From positions 558,001 through 622,000 of the forward strand of contig NZ_RCCV01000004.1 of the NCBI RefSeq assembly GCF_003664255.1: a stretch of DNA of 64,000 nucleotides. The letters are read 5' to 3'. The DNA comes from Micromonospora sp. M71_S20 (GTDB lineage Bacteria > Actinomycetota > Actinomycetes > Mycobacteriales > Micromonosporaceae). Positions 17,581-43,731 of this stretch are shown one piece after another. The position numbers were made by a program, and so were the translations under genes. Position 1 is the first letter of the stretch. Every line of letters begins with the position of its first letter. The notes beneath the pieces are model-generated. The model was not told the origin of the DNA and ran no database searches. It saw only the letters and a program-made list of their open reading frames with translations.

Positions 17581-18360
17581 ATGAACATCGTCGTACTCGT
17601 CAAGCAGGTGCCTGATTCGGGCGCGGACCGCAGCCTGCGTACTGACGACAACACCGTCGACCGCGGTTCGGCGAACAACGTGATCAACGAGATGGACGAG
17701 TACGCCATCGAGGAGGCGTTGAAGATCAAGGAGGCGCACGGGGGTGAGGTGACGGTCCTGACGATGGGTCCGGACCGGGCGACCGAGTCGATCCGTAAGG
17801 CGCTGTCGATGGGCCCGGACAAGGCGGTGCACGTGCTGGACGACGCCCTGCACGGCTCCTGCGCCGTGGCCACGTCGAAGGTCCTCGCCGCCGCGCTCGG
17901 TCAGTTGAACGCCGATCTGGTGTTGTGTGGCAGCGAGTCGACCGATGGCCGGGTGCAGGTGATGCCGCACATGCTCGCCGAGCGGTTGGGCATCGCGGCG
18001 CTGACCGGCGCCCGCAAGCTCACCGTCGACGGTGCGACCCTGACCGTCGAGCGGCAGACCGAGGAGGGCTACGAGGTGGTCACCGCCACCACGCCCGCCG
18101 TGGTCTCCGTCTGGGACACCATCAACGAGCCGCGGTATCCGTCGTTCAAGGGCATCATGGCCGCGAAGAAGAAGCCGGTGCAGACGCTGTCCCTGGCCGA
18201 TCTCGGGGTGGCTGCGGCGGAGGTGGGTTTCGAGGGCGCGACCAGCGCCGTGCTGGAGCATTCGAAGCGTCCGCCGCGCTCCGGCGGCGCGAAGGTCACC
18301 GACGAGGGCGACGGCGGCGTGAAGCTGGTCGAGTTCCTCGCTGCCGAGAAGTTCGTGTGA
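17581..18360 (+). CDS. etfB: Electron transfer flavoprotein beta subunit
   Basis: A 259-residue EtfB/FixA, with MNIVVLVKQVPD at the N-terminus, NEMDEYAIEEALKIKEAHGG, the AMP-binding DLVLCGSESTDG region and the recognition loop near RYPSFKGIMAAKKKP. With EtfA it accepts electrons from acyl-CoA dehydrogenases and passes them to the membrane quinone pool. Its position directly after four acyl-CoA metabolism genes suggests it serves FadE30 and relatives. It may also be the general cellular ETF. Confidence 0.92.
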   Translation: MNIVVLVKQVPDSGADRSLRTDDNTVDRGSANNVINEMDEYAIEEALKIKEAHGGEVTVLTMGPDRATESIRKALSMGPDKAVHVLDDALHGSCAVATSKVLAAALGQLNADLVLCGSESTDGRVQVMPHMLAERLGIAALTGARKLTVDGATLTVERQTEEGYEVVTATTPAVVSVWDTINEPRYPSFKGIMAAKKKPVQTLSLADLGVAAAEVGFEGATSAVLEHSKRPPRSGGAKVTDEGDGGVKLVEFLAAEKFV

Positions 18361-18371
18361 GGGGTCTGGAC

Positions 18372-19331
18372 ATGTCTGAGGTTCTCGTCGTCGTCGAAGC
18401 CACCCGGGAGTTCGGCGTCAAGAAGGTCACCCTGGAGATGCTCACCCTCGCCCGCGAGCTGGGCAGCCCGAGCGCGGTCGTGCTCGGCGGCCCCGGCGCT
18501 GCCGAGGCGTTGAGCGCCAGGCTGGGCGAGTACGGTGCGGAGAAGGTCTACGCGGCCGAGAGCGAGGAGATCGACGGCTACCTGGTGGCGCCGAAGGCGA
18601 CCGTGGTGGCCGAGTTGGTGTCGCGGGTGCAGCCGGCCGCTGTGCTGCTGGCGTCGTCGCAGGAGGGCAAGGAGATCGCCGCCCGGCTGGCGGTGAAGTT
18701 GGACAACGGCATCCTGACCGACGTGGTCGGTCTGGCCGCCGACGGCACCGCCACGCAGGTGGCGTTCGCCGGTTCCGCGATCGTCAAGTCGAAGGTCACC
18801 CGGGGTCTGCCGTTGGTCACGGTGCGGCCGAACTCGGTCAACCCGACCCCGGCGGCGGCCAGCCCGGCGGTGGAGCAGCTCACCGTCGCGGTCGCCGACA
18901 CCGACAAGCTGGCGAGGGTCGTCGAGCGGGTTGCCGAGCAGAAGGGCTCGCGTCCGGAGCTGACCGAGGCCGGCATCGTGGTCTCGGGTGGTCGTGGTGT
19001 CGGTAACGCCGACAACTTCAAGCTGGTCGAGGAGTTGGCCGACCTGCTCGGTGGTGCTGTCGGGGCGTCGCGCGCGGCGGTCGACTCCGGTTACTACCCG
19101 CACCAGTTCCAGGTGGGTCAGACCGGTAAGACGGTGTCTCCGCAGCTTTACGTCGCGCTCGGTATCTCGGGTGCGATCCAGCACCGGGCCGGTATGCAGA
19201 CCTCGAAGACGATCGTCGCGGTCAACAAGGACGGCGAGGCGCCGATCTTCGAGCTGGCTGACTTCGGTGTGGTGGGCGACCTGTTCAAGATCGTCCCGCA
19301 GGCCGCGGAGGAGATCCGCAAGCGCAAGTGA
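18372..19331 (+). CDS. etfA: Electron transfer flavoprotein alpha subunit
   Basis: A 319-residue EtfA/FixB. The C-terminal FAD-binding domain is clear: [59 protein letters not shown] and [20 protein letters not shown]. It begins 11 bp after etfB. Two GC-rich hairpins follow directly, consistent with the end of the steroid operon. Confidence 0.92.
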   Translation: MSEVLVVVEATREFGVKKVTLEMLTLARELGSPSAVVLGGPGAAEALSARLGEYGAEKVYAAESEEIDGYLVAPKATVVAELVSRVQPAAVLLASSQEGKEIAARLAVKLDNGILTDVVGLAADGTATQVAFAGSAIVKSKVTRGLPLVTVRPNSVNPTPAAASPAVEQLTVAVADTDKLARVVERVAEQKGSRPELTEAGIVVSGGRGVGNADNFKLVEELADLLGGAVGASRAAVDSGYYPHQFQVGQTGKTVSPQLYVALGISGAIQHRAGMQTSKTIVAVNKDGEAPIFELADFGVVGDLFKIVPQAAEEIRKRK

Positions 19332-19376
19332 CACGGCAGTGTCGACCATGCCTAGGGGCGGCCGGGGCGCCGGCCG
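19330..19376 (+). terminator. Double hairpin after etfA
   Basis: GACAC-GGCA-GTGTC (19330-19343) is followed by a 7-bp perfect stem CGGCCGG/CCGGCCG with a 4-base loop (19359-19376). No U-tract is present, as is usual in high-GC actinomycetes. It marks the boundary between the catabolic and biosynthetic regions. Confidence 0.5.
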
Positions 19377-19470
19377 ATGAGGAATATGGGGGCCGTTCCC
19401 CGTACCGCTCGCCGCAGCCCCGGTGACATTCTCGTTGCCGTCCGTCAGCGACGAGTCTCTGGAGTGGTGC

Positions 19471-20055
19471 ATGGACGAGCGGATACGGGTGCAGGTCGTC
19501 GCCGTCGACCCGGCGGTACGGGTCGGTGTCGACGACATGGTGCAGGTGTGCCCCGAGCTGACCGTGGTGGTCGACCGGCCGGACGTGGTGCTGATGGTGA
19601 CCGACGAGGTCGGCGACGCGGTGCTGGTCCTGGTGCGTTCGCTGTCCCGCGCCGGCCGGCGGGTGCTGCTGGTGGCCGACAGGTTGCGGGAGTCGGACGT
19701 GGTCGAGGCCGTGGAGGCGGGGGCCGGCGGGCTGCTGCGCCGGTGCGAGGTCAGCCCGGACCGGCTGCGTCCGGCGATCCGGGCGACGGCGGACGGCAGC
19801 TTCACCGTGCCGTCGGACCTGCTCACCCGCGCCGCCGACCGGGTGCCGGAACGGCCGGCGGCCCGGCAGCTCACCAAGCGGGAGCGGGCGGTGCTGCTCA
19901 TGCTCGCCGACGGGCACGAGACCGAGGAGATCGCGCGCTCGCTGGCCTACTCGGTCCGTACGGTGACCGGCATCGTGCACACGATCACCCGCCGCTGGCA
20001 GGTGCGCAACCGGGCGCAAGCCGTGGCCTGCGCCCTGCGCGAAGGGCTGATCTGA
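19471..20055 (+). CDS. LuxR-family response-regulator-like protein
   Basis: A 194-residue protein with a receiver-like N-terminal half and a C-terminal LuxR helix-turn-helix. The N-terminal half reads VQVVAVDPAVRVGVDDMV and EAVEAGAGGLLRRCEVS, but the usual phosphoacceptor Asp environment is degraded: DRPDVVLMVTDE offers no clear site, so it may be an atypical receiver. The HTH reads LTKRERAVLLMLADGHETEE and SVRTVTGIVHTI. The ATG at 19471 has GGAG six bases upstream. It converges on a second small LuxR gene and probably regulates the adjacent peptide cluster. Confidence 0.75.
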   Translation: MDERIRVQVVAVDPAVRVGVDDMVQVCPELTVVVDRPDVVLMVTDEVGDAVLVLVRSLSRAGRRVLLVADRLRESDVVEAVEAGAGGLLRRCEVSPDRLRPAIRATADGSFTVPSDLLTRAADRVPERPAARQLTKRERAVLLMLADGHETEEIARSLAYSVRTVTGIVHTITRRWQVRNRAQAVACALREGLI

Positions 20056-20073
20056 GCCGGGTCAGATCAGCCC
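20044..20073. terminator. Bidirectional hairpin between two convergent luxR genes
   Basis: A perfect 12-bp stem, GGGCTGATCTGA (20044-20055) and TCAGATCAGCCC (20062-20073), surrounds a 6-base loop. Each arm encodes the Gly-Leu-Ile-stop end of one of the two convergent LuxR proteins, so the symmetry arises from identical C-termini and can also terminate both transcripts. Confidence 0.6.
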
Positions 20074-20271
20074 GTGCCGGATGGCGTACGCGGTCGCATG
20101 GACCCGGTTGGAGACCTGCAACCGGGCCATGAGGTCGTAGATCATGTTCTTCACGCTGTGTGGTGAGCAGCGCAGCTCCCGCGCGATGCCCGCGTTGTCG
20201 TACCCCTCGGCGACGAGTTCGAGCACCCGGAGCTGCTGGGCGGTGAGCACGGGCTTCGACGCGTTCCTCAT
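20062..20271 (-). CDS. Stand-alone LuxR helix-turn-helix protein
   Basis: A 69-residue protein consisting of little more than a LuxR/GerE DNA-binding domain: LTAQQLRVLELVAEGYDNAG, IARELRCSPHSVKNMIYDLM and QVSNRVHATAYAIRHGLI. It has no sensor, receiver or ATPase domain. It is convergent with the 194-residue LuxR protein, and both end in the same three residues. Stand-alone GerE-like proteins act as DNA-binding activators whose activity depends on level or partner proteins. It is a likely pathway regulator of the leftward NRPS arm. Confidence 0.75.
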   Translation of the reverse strand: MRNASKPVLTAQQLRVLELVAEGYDNAGIARELRCSPHSVKNMIYDLMARLQVSNRVHATAYAIRHGLI

Positions 20272-20334
20272 GATCGTCTCCTGGGCGGTGTGGGGTGGCC
20301 TACCGACCCAGGCTAGAAACGGCTCGTCGCCCGC

Positions 20335-23500
<3,166 letters not shown>

Positions 23501-23511
<11 letters not shown>

Positions 23512-24502
23512 CCGGGTCCTCCGGCGGCAGGGTCAGGAAGTCCGGCAGCCGGGTGCCGACGCCGTCCCGCTCCGCGGCCCGCCGCACCAGCTCGGCCACG
23601 GCGAGGTCGAGCACGCCCAGCCCGAACGGCGAGTAGACGGTGACCCGTTCCGGGTCGTGCCGCCAGCCGGCCCCGCCCAGGATCTCGCCGATGCCGGCGG
23701 CGATGAAGTCCCGGTCGCCGCTCTCCTGCTCCGCCAGGTGCAGCGAGGTGGCCGCCCGGCAGACGTGGTCGGCGTCGTCGACCACGTTCACCGCGGTGCG
23801 GATGTCCGCCGGGAAGATGTCGCGCAGCGACAGGTGCAGCACGAGCGCCCCCGGCCGGCAGTGCGCCAGCCCCAGGTGCGGTACGCCCGCCGTCGTCGCC
23901 AGGCAGACCAGCGGGTGGGCGCCGAGCGCCTCCTCGACGTCGGCGGCGACGCTCACCTTCAGGTCCCACCGCGCGCAGCGCCGGGCGAACGCGGCGGCCC
24001 GCCCGGCGTCCAGGTCGAAGAGGGTCACCTCCGTCAGGCCGGGCAGTGCCGCGCGGAGGAACCGCAGCACCTCGAAGTTGATCACGCCGCAGCCGATCAG
24101 GGAGACGCCGACGGCCGGCGGGGCGAGGGCGCCGGCGGCCAGGGCGGCGCTGGCGGCCGTCCGGCGGGCGGAGATCGTGGAGCCCTCGATCAGCGCGACC
24201 GGGTGACCGTCCGCCATCGAGTTCACGACGATCGCGGCGGAGGCGCGGGCCAGCCCGCGGTCGATGTTGCCGGGGAACGACGAGATCCACTTCATGCCGG
24301 CGACCGGGGAGTCGTCGCCCAGGTACGCGGGCAGTCCGATGATCCGGTTGCGGGCGTCCTCCGGGAACCGCAGGAACACCGAGTGCGGCAGCACCGTACG
24401 CCCCCGCGCGTGCAGGACGTAGGCGCGGCGGACCGCGTCCAGGACGGCGTCCTCCCGGTCGGCCAGGATCTGCCGGACCTCGCCGGCGGATACGATCAGC
24501 AT
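23501..24502 (-). CDS. SbnB-like 2,3-diaminopropionate-forming dehydrogenase
   Basis: A 333-residue protein of the ornithine cyclodeaminase/mu-crystallin family, subgroup SbnB/VioK. In that subgroup it oxidatively cleaves N-(1-amino-1-carboxy-2-ethyl)-glutamate to L-2,3-diaminopropionate and 2-oxoglutarate. Diagnostic features are MKWISSFPGN, the NAD-binding VSLIGCGVINFEVLRF and ARRTAASAALAAGAL. The ATG at 24502 gives the normal SbnB length and nearly overlaps the sbnA-like stop; a GTG at 24532 would add ten residues. With the adjacent synthase it supplies diaminopropionate for the peptide. Confidence 0.85.
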
Positions 24503-25512
24503 GGCGGCACTTCCATGGTCCGGTCCCTCCACAGGTGGGTGACGTCGCCGAAGTGCCCGGTCACCCAGTCGTCGTCGTAGATCGTGTTCAGGTAGCGCTC
24601 ACCCCGGTCGGGGAAGATCAGCGCGCAGGTCGCGCCGGCCGGGATCAGGTCGCGCAACTGCTCCAGGGCGGCCACCACCGCGCCGGACGAACCACCGGCG
24701 AGGATGGCCTCCCGGCGGGCCAGCCGGCGGCACCCGACCACGCAGTCCAGGTCGTCGACGTGCATCACCTTGTCGGCCAGCCCGTCCCGGTAGAGCTTCG
24801 GTCGGACCCCCGCGCCGTGGCCGGGGATGAGCCGCTTGCGCGGGGGGTGGTCACCGAAGATCGCGCTGCCCGCGGCGTCCACCGCGACGATGGTCAGCGC
24901 CAGCTCGTGCCGGCGCGCGTAGTCGGCACAGCCGCGCAACGTGCCGCAGGAACTGGTCGCGCAGAACAGGAAGTCCAACGGGGCGGGCACCCCCTCGACG
25001 ATCTCCCGCATGGTGGTCTCGTGGGCGCGGGGGTTCAGCGGGTTGGCGTACTGGTCCGGCCACCAGGCGTTCGGGATGGTGTCGACCAGTTCCTGGACCC
25101 GGCGGATCCGTTGCGGCAGGTACTCACCCGTGGCCGGGTCGGGACGGGTCACCACCTCCACCTCGGCGTCGAACGCGCGCATGACCGCGATGTTCTGCGC
25201 GTTCGTCCGGGGGTCCACCACGCAGATGAACCGGATGCCGAAGTAGCGGCACACCTGGGCCAGCCCGATGCCGAGATTGCCCGAACTGGACTCGACCACC
25301 ACCGATCGGCCGGGTCGCAGCTCCCCGGCCCGGAGCCGGTCGATCAGCATGCCCAGCGCCGAGCGGTCCTTGATGCTGCCGCCCGGGTTGTGCGCCTCCA
25401 ACTTCGCCCAGAGGGTGAACGGGGCGTCCGGCATGAGCTTGTCCAGCCGGACCAGCGGGGAGCCGCCGATCGTGTTCAGCACCCCGCCGACGTCGGTCTC
25501 ATCGGCCCGCAT
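24496..25512 (-). CDS. SbnA-like cysteine synthase family enzyme
   Basis: A 338-residue PLP enzyme of the cysteine synthase fold, subgroup SbnA/VioB, which joins O-phospho-L-serine and glutamate to make the SbnB substrate. The PLP lysine lies in [15 protein letters not shown], the phosphate-binding Ser/Asn loop is [12 protein letters not shown], and [18 protein letters not shown] is typical of SbnA proteins. The ATG at 25512 has GGGAG at good spacing and overlaps the 3' end of panD by 14 bases. Confidence 0.88.
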   Translation of the reverse strand: MRADETDVGGVLNTIGGSPLVRLDKLMPDAPFTLWAKLEAHNPGGSIKDRSALGMLIDRLRAGELRPGRSVVVESSSGNLGIGLAQVCRYFGIRFICVVDPRTNAQNIAVMRAFDAEVEVVTRPDPATGEYLPQRIRRVQELVDTIPNAWWPDQYANPLNPRAHETTMREIVEGVPAPLDFLFCATSSCGTLRGCADYARRHELALTIVAVDAAGSAIFGDHPPRKRLIPGHGAGVRPKLYRDGLADKVMHVDDLDCVVGCRRLARREAILAGGSSGAVVAALEQLRDLIPAGATCALIFPDRGERYLNTIYDDDWVTGHFGDVTHLWRDRTMEVPPC

Positions 25513-25954
25513 GTTCACTCCCGCTACGGGGATCCGCAGCGGCCCGCAGGGTGTCACCGGGAACGGTCGCGGTGCCGGGGATCGCCTCGGCCGGGTCGTC
25601 GGTGGTGCCGAGCATCCGGTTGGCCTCGTCCACCATCACCACCCGGGGCGAGTACCCCTTGGCGTCCGGGTCGATCATCGCCGCGTAGCTGATGATGATG
25701 ACCAGGTCGCCGGGGTGGATCAGCCGGGCGGCGGCCCCGTTGATCCCGATGACCCCGCTGCCGCGTCTGCCGGGGATCACGTACGTCTCCAGGCGGGCGC
25801 CGTTGTTGATGTCCACCACGTGCACCTGCTCGCCGGCGAGCAGGTCGGCGGCGTCCATCAGGTCCTCGTCGATGGTCAGCGAGCCGACGTAGTGCAGGTC
25901 GGCCTGGGTGACCACCGCGCGGTGGATCTTCGATTTGAGTATGGTGCGCAACAC
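25499..25954 (-). CDS. panD: Aspartate 1-decarboxylase
   Basis: A 151-residue pyruvoyl enzyme that makes beta-alanine from L-aspartate. It begins with GTG ([20 protein letters not shown]) behind AAGGAGGAGCTGAAG. The self-processing Gly-Ser is in [11 protein letters not shown], so Ser25 would become the pyruvoyl group; [20 protein letters not shown] is also conserved. Its place inside the NRPS operon, overlapping the sbnA-like gene, suggests cluster-specific beta-alanine for the product or extra pantothenate for carrier-domain arms. No A domain in the cluster has lost Asp235, the usual sign of beta-alanine activation. Confidence 0.88.
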   Translation of the reverse strand: MLRTILKSKIHRAVVTQADLHYVGSLTIDEDLMDAADLLAGEQVHVVDINNGARLETYVIPGRRGSGVIGINGAAARLIHPGDLVIIISYAAMIDPDAKGYSPRVVMVDEANRMLGTTDDPAEAIPGTATVPGDTLRAAADPRSGSEHAGR

Positions 25955-25956
25955 CT

Positions 25957-27280
25957 TCAGCTCCTCCTTGGGGGCTCGATCGGCAGAAAGCTCGCTCGAC
26001 GTATCGAGCGGCTCAGCGTCGCCAGGGCGGCGAGCAGGACCATCCAGACGGCCATCGACCACGCGGCGTGTGCCGGCCCGAGCGACTCCAGCAGGTAGCC
26101 CCCGGCCAGGGAACCGAGCGCGACCGCGCCGTTGGCCAGCAGGCTGACCGCGCTGAGCACCCGGCCCTGGATGTGGTCGGGGGTCAGGGCCATCTGGTAT
26201 CCGGCGACCGCCACGTTCCAGATCGGCCCCACGAACCACATCAGGGCGTACGCGGCGCCGATCAGGTAGCGGTCGTCGGTGAGGGCGATGACGCAGGTCA
26301 TCAGCGCCCACACCCAGTTCGCGGCGATGACGATCGCGCGCATCGGGAACCGCCCGGCGCACCACGTCGCCACCAGCGAGCCGAGCACCCCGCTGGTGCC
26401 GGCCACACCGAGCAGCAGGCCGATGGCGGCCGGGGCCGCCCCGGCGGCCTCGAACGCCACGATGATGATCAGGAACAGGACGCGGAACAGCAGGTTGCTG
26501 CCGGCGACCAGCAGGGTGGCCGTGCGCAGGAACGGCTGCCCCCACAACCACCGCAGCCCGTGCGTGAGTTCGGCGGCCAGCTTCCCGGGACGGGCGTCGG
26601 GGTCGGTCGCGTCACCCGGCGTGGCCTGGAAGTCGCGGCGGATGAACAGCAGCGTCAGCAGGGAGACCAGGTAGGAGACGGTGTCCAGCACGAACGGCCA
26701 GATCCGCCCCAGCCCGAACAGCGCGCCGCCGAGCGGGGTGCCGGCCATCACCGCGGCCCGCTCACGGGCCTCGTTGCGCGACAGCGCCGTGGTCACCTGG
26801 CTCGGGTGCACCACGTTCGGGATCGCGGCGCCGGCCGCCAGCTCGTACCCGACCGACAGCGTCCCCTCGACGAAACCGACGGCCAGCACGTGCCACAGGT
26901 GCAGCTCGTCGACGGCGATCGCCGCCACGATGCTGCCCACCCCCAGGGCCCGCAGCACGTCGCACCAGATCATCACCCGCTTGCGGTCCCACCGGTCCAC
27001 CAGCGCCCCGGCCGGCAGCTGGAACAGCAGCGTCGGCAGCAGCGCCACGAAACCGGCCAGGCCGGCGGCGCCCGGCGAGCCGGTCAGCGCCAGCACCAGC
27101 AGCGGGTACGCCACCAGCGACGCGGTCGAGCCGAGCATGGAGACCGCCGAGCCGCTCCACAGCAGCAGGAAGTCCCGGTTGCGGTGCAGCGGCGGGATCC
27201 GCTCCCCGACGACCGGAGCGTCGACCCGGCTCACCGGTCGCCACCGATCCGGCGGCGACCGGCGGTGCCCCCGCGCGCGG

Positions 27281-27291
<11 letters not shown>
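25957..27291 (-). CDS. MFS exporter, EntS/MFS_3 family
   Basis: A 444-residue major facilitator with about twelve membrane segments. The N-terminal part ([20 protein letters not shown], then [20 protein letters not shown]) and the middle motif ([20 protein letters not shown]) are typical of the enterobactin-exporter-like MFS_3 family common in peptide clusters. It probably exports the NRPS product and may confer self-protection. The GTG at 27291 overlaps the NRPS C stop; a GTG at 27231 is an alternative that omits a basic N-terminal tail. Confidence 0.82.
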
Positions 27292-33777
<6,486 letters not shown>

Positions 33778-33781
<4 letters not shown>

Positions 33782-35670
33782 TCCTCGCCCACCTGTGCCA
33801 ACATCGTCTCCAATTCGGACTCGGACATTCCCGCCACCCGTTCCTCGACGGCCCGCTGGAGCACCGTCGCCAGTTCTGCCACGGTCGGTGCCTCGAAGAC
33901 CGCACTGACCGGCAGGTCGACCGGGAACCGTTCGTGCAGCAACGCGACGACCTGGGTGGCCAGCAGGGAGTGACCGCCGAGGTCGAAGAAGTCGTCGTGT
34001 GTCCCGCAGCGGTCGACGCCCAGCACCTCGGTCCACACCTCGGCGACGGCCCGTTCGGTGGGGGTACGCGGCGCCACCGTCGGTCCGCCGGTCACCGAGC
34101 CGGCCGGGGCGGGCTCCGGCAACCGCCGGCGGTCGACCTTTCCGCTGCCGGTCAGCGGCAGGTCGTCGAGCGTCACCCAGCTCTGCGGGACCATGTGCTC
34201 CGGAAGCCGCTCGGCCAGGTACGCGCGAACCGCCCGATTGTCGGCCGGCTCCGGGCCGGCCGGCAGCAGGTACGCGACGAGCTGCGGGCCGCCGGCCGCG
34301 CCGTGGCGCACGTCCACGACGGCGGCGCGGACGGCGGGGTGCCGGCCGAGTACCGACTCGATCTCGCCCAGTTCGATCCGGAAGCCCCTGATCTTCACCT
34401 GCTGGTCCCGCCGGCCCAGGTACTCGATGCTGCCGTCCGGCAGGTACCGGGCCTGGTCGCCGGTGCGGTACATGCGCTGTCCGGGCCGGTCGGCGAACGG
34501 GTCGGGGACGAAGCAGGCGGCGGTCAGACCCGGCCGGCCGAGATAGCCCCGGGCGAGCTGGATCCCGGCGAGCACCAGCTCCCCGGGCTCGCCGGCCGGC
34601 ACCGGCCGCAGCTCGCCGTCCACGATGTACGTGCGGGTGTTGGCCACCGGCCGGCCGATGGTCACCGCCTCGCCGGGCAGGCAGCGGGTGCTGGTCACCT
34701 CGACCGCCGCCTCGGTCGGTCCGTAGAGGTTGAACACCTCGCAGTCGAGCCGGTCGTGCGCCGCGGCCACCAGGTCCGCGGGGAGCGCCTCGCCGCTGCA
34801 CAGCACCTGCCGGATCGACGGCAGGCTGGTCCGGTTGGCGGGCAGCACGTCCAAAAAGGCGCGCAGCATCGACGGCACGAACCGGATCGAGGTGACCTGC
34901 CGTTCGGCCACCACCCGGGCCAGGTACGCCGGATCGCGGTGCCCGCCGGGACGGGCCATCACCAGCGTCGCCCCGGTGGTCAGCGGGGAGAAGAGCTCAC
35001 ACACCGAGACGTCGAAGCCGAACGGCGTCTTCTGGAGCACCACGCCGCCGTCGGCGCCCCGGGCGTCCGGCCTCCAGCGCACCCGGTTGACGATCGACCG
35101 GTGCTCCACGACCACGCCCTTCGGGCGGCCGGTGGAGCCGGAGGTGTAGATGACGTAGGCGGCGTTGGCCGGGCCGACGACCGGTTCCGGGTCGCCGTCC
35201 GGCAGCCCCCGGAGGTCGTCGTCGACCCGGATCGGGGCGTCGGTGGCGGCGGCCAGCGGCCCGTGGTCGACACCCGGGCCGGTGACGACGGTCGTCGCCT
35301 CGGAGTCGGTCAGCAGGTAGCGGATCCGGTCCGCCGGCTGGTCCGGGTCCACCGGCAGGTAGGCGCCGCCCGCCTTGAGGACCCCCAGCAGGGCCACCAC
35401 CAGGTCGACCCCCCGGTGCAGGCACACTCCCACCACCGACTCCGCGCGCACCCCGGCTGCCCGCAGCCGGCGCGCGAGCCGGTTGGCCTCGCGGTTCAGC
35501 TCGACGTAGCGGACGGTCCGCTCGTCGGACACCACGGCGATCGCGTCCGGGGTACGCCGTACCTGCTCCTCGACCAGCTCGTGCAGGCACGGGTCGGTCG
35601 GGTACCCGACCTCGGTGTCGTTCCACCCTGCCGGGACCCGGTGCCCGTCGGCCGCGGTCAGCTTCGCCAT
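33778..35670 (-). CDS. NRPS B: A-PCP
   Basis: A 630-residue protein with one adenylation domain (YTSGSTGRPKG near 175) and one carrier domain (DLGGHSLLATQV). The eye-read code is D-V-C-R-L-S-L-V-E-K, related to Ser codes but with Cys, Arg and Glu replacements, so the substrate may be an amino-substituted Ser analogue such as diaminopropionate. It begins in a C-to-A linker (AGWNDTEVGYP), so its condensation domain is probably the C-terminal one of NRPS A. The tail (MSESELETMLAQVGEE) resembles a docking helix. The ATG at 35670 lacks a good ribosome-binding site; a GTG at 35679 is possible. Confidence 0.85.
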
Positions 35671-35681
35671 GGCGGTCACGA

Positions 35682-35900
35682 CTACCGGCCCGCCGCCTGC
35701 TCCATACGCCGGCGCAGGCTGAGCGGGCGCATGTCGGTCCACACCTCGTCGATCCGCTTCAGGCACTCCTCGCGGGTGCCCTCGGTGCCCTCCGCGCGCC
35801 ATCCCAGCGGCAGCTCCCGGTCGCCCAGCCAGATCGAGTACTGCTCCTCGTCGTTCATCACGACCCGGTACGCGCGCTCATCGATGTTCTCGTCGGACAT
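35682..35900 (-). CDS. mbtH: MbtH-like NRPS accessory protein
   Basis: A 72-residue MbtH-family protein that binds adenylation domains and helps them fold and work. The signature is present as NDEEQYSIWLGDRELPLGWR followed by CLKRIDEVWTDMRPLSLRRR. The ATG has GAGGAGG upstream. As first gene of the leftward operon it is well placed to serve all eight A domains of the cluster. Confidence 0.95.
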   Translation of the reverse strand: MSDENIDERAYRVVMNDEEQYSIWLGDRELPLGWRAEGTEGTREECLKRIDEVWTDMRPLSLRRRMEQAAGR

Positions 35901-36118
35901 GCCGGCTCCTCCTCGGGAAAGGGCAGCCGTGTCGTACGACACGACACTGGTCCCACTGCCGGTCACACCCTGCCGGGACGCCGATCGCCGTACGTAGAGA
36001 AGAACTGGCAGAAAAACGCGTACGAGCCTTGCCGGGGATTCTCTTTCTGACCCGTGCCTCAGCGGACAGGCTGAGCCGTGCCGCGTGACCGGCAGCCCAG
36101 AGGCCGACAGGAGAAGCG
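35901..36118. promoter_or_regulatory. Divergent promoter region of the NRPS cluster
   Basis: This 218-bp interval separates the leftward mbtH operon from the rightward oxygenase-NRPS operon, so it must hold both promoters. It contains the perfect 16-bp palindrome CGTGTCGTACGACACG (35928-35943), a strong operator candidate, and a small leader hairpin (CTCAGC/GCTGAG, 36058-36075) before the oxygenase gene. I cannot place -10/-35 boxes with confidence. Confidence 0.6.
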
Positions 36119-37173
36119 ATGAGTACGCCCCGGATGACGGTGCCGCCGCTGCCGCGCGGGCCGGCCGAGAAACCGCTTCCGTTCGTCCTGACCGCCGGCA
36201 CGCCGGGGGAGCCGATCGGCGGGCGGCTGGCCGCCGACCGGGCCGCGATCCGGGGCCGGCTGCGTGAGCACGGGGCCGTCCTGCTGCGCGGGTTCGACGT
36301 CGGCGGGGTGGCCGGCTTCGAGGGGGTGGTCCGGGCGCTCTCCGGTGAGCCGTTGGACTACGCCGAGCGCTCGTCGCCCCGCAGCACCATCCAGGGGCGG
36401 GTCTACACCTCGACGGACTTTCCGCCGGCCGAGGAGATCTTCCTGCACAACGAGAACTCCTACCAGGCCGACTGGCCCATGACGCTCTACTTCTACTGCC
36501 TGCGCACGCCGGCCACCCTGGGGGCCACCCCGCTCGCCGACACCCGCCTGGTGCGCCAGCGCATCGACCCGGCGGTGTCCGCCGAGTTCATCGCCCGGGG
36601 CTGGCTCGTGGTGCGCAACTTCCACGAGGGCTTCGGTGTGCCCTGGCAGCGGGCGTTCAACACCGACGACCGCGACGAGGTGGCGCGCTACTGCGGCCGC
36701 AGCGGCATCGAGGTGGAGTGGACCGGCTCGGGGCTGCGTACCCGCGCCCGACGCGATGCCGTGCACCGGCACCCGGGGACCGGTGAGCTGCTCTGGTTCA
36801 ACCACGTGACCTTCTTCCACGTGACCACGCTGGCCGAGGAGGTCTGCGCCGGGCTGCGGGAACTGTTCGACGAGACCGAGCTGCCCACGAACACCTACTA
36901 CGGCGACGGCGGGCGGATCCCGGACGACGTGGTGGCCCACCTGCGGGACTGCTACCGGGCGGCCCAGCGGCGCTTCGACTGGCAGCGCGACGACGTCCTG
37001 GTGGTGGACAACATGCTCGCCGCGCACGCCCGGGAACCGTTCACCGGCGACCGCAGGATCGCCGTGGCGATGGCCGAGCCGTACCGCGCGGCGCTCGCGG
37101 CGGCCGGCGCCGCCCACGGCAACTCCCCACGGCATCGCAGCGATGCCCGGCCAGGACACGGAGGCGAAGACTG

Positions 37174-37174
<1 letters not shown>
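36119..37174 (+). CDS. TauD/SyrP-like Fe(II)/2-oxoglutarate oxygenase
   Basis: A 351-residue non-heme iron dioxygenase of the TauD/clavaminate synthase family, close in layout to SyrP-type enzymes that beta-hydroxylate carrier-bound amino acids, often Asp. Iron ligands are visible as HxE (His110, Glu112 in IFLHNENSY) and a distal His303 (NMLAAHAREPF); Arg in GDRRIAVAM would bind 2-oxoglutarate. SyrP-like blocks are RVYTSTDFPPAEEIFLHNEN and TLYFYCLRTPATLGATPLAD. The stop overlaps the NRPS D start (TGATG), so the two are coupled. The true substrate is uncertain. Confidence 0.85.
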
Positions 37175-43727
<6,553 letters not shown>

Positions 43728-43731
<4 letters not shown>

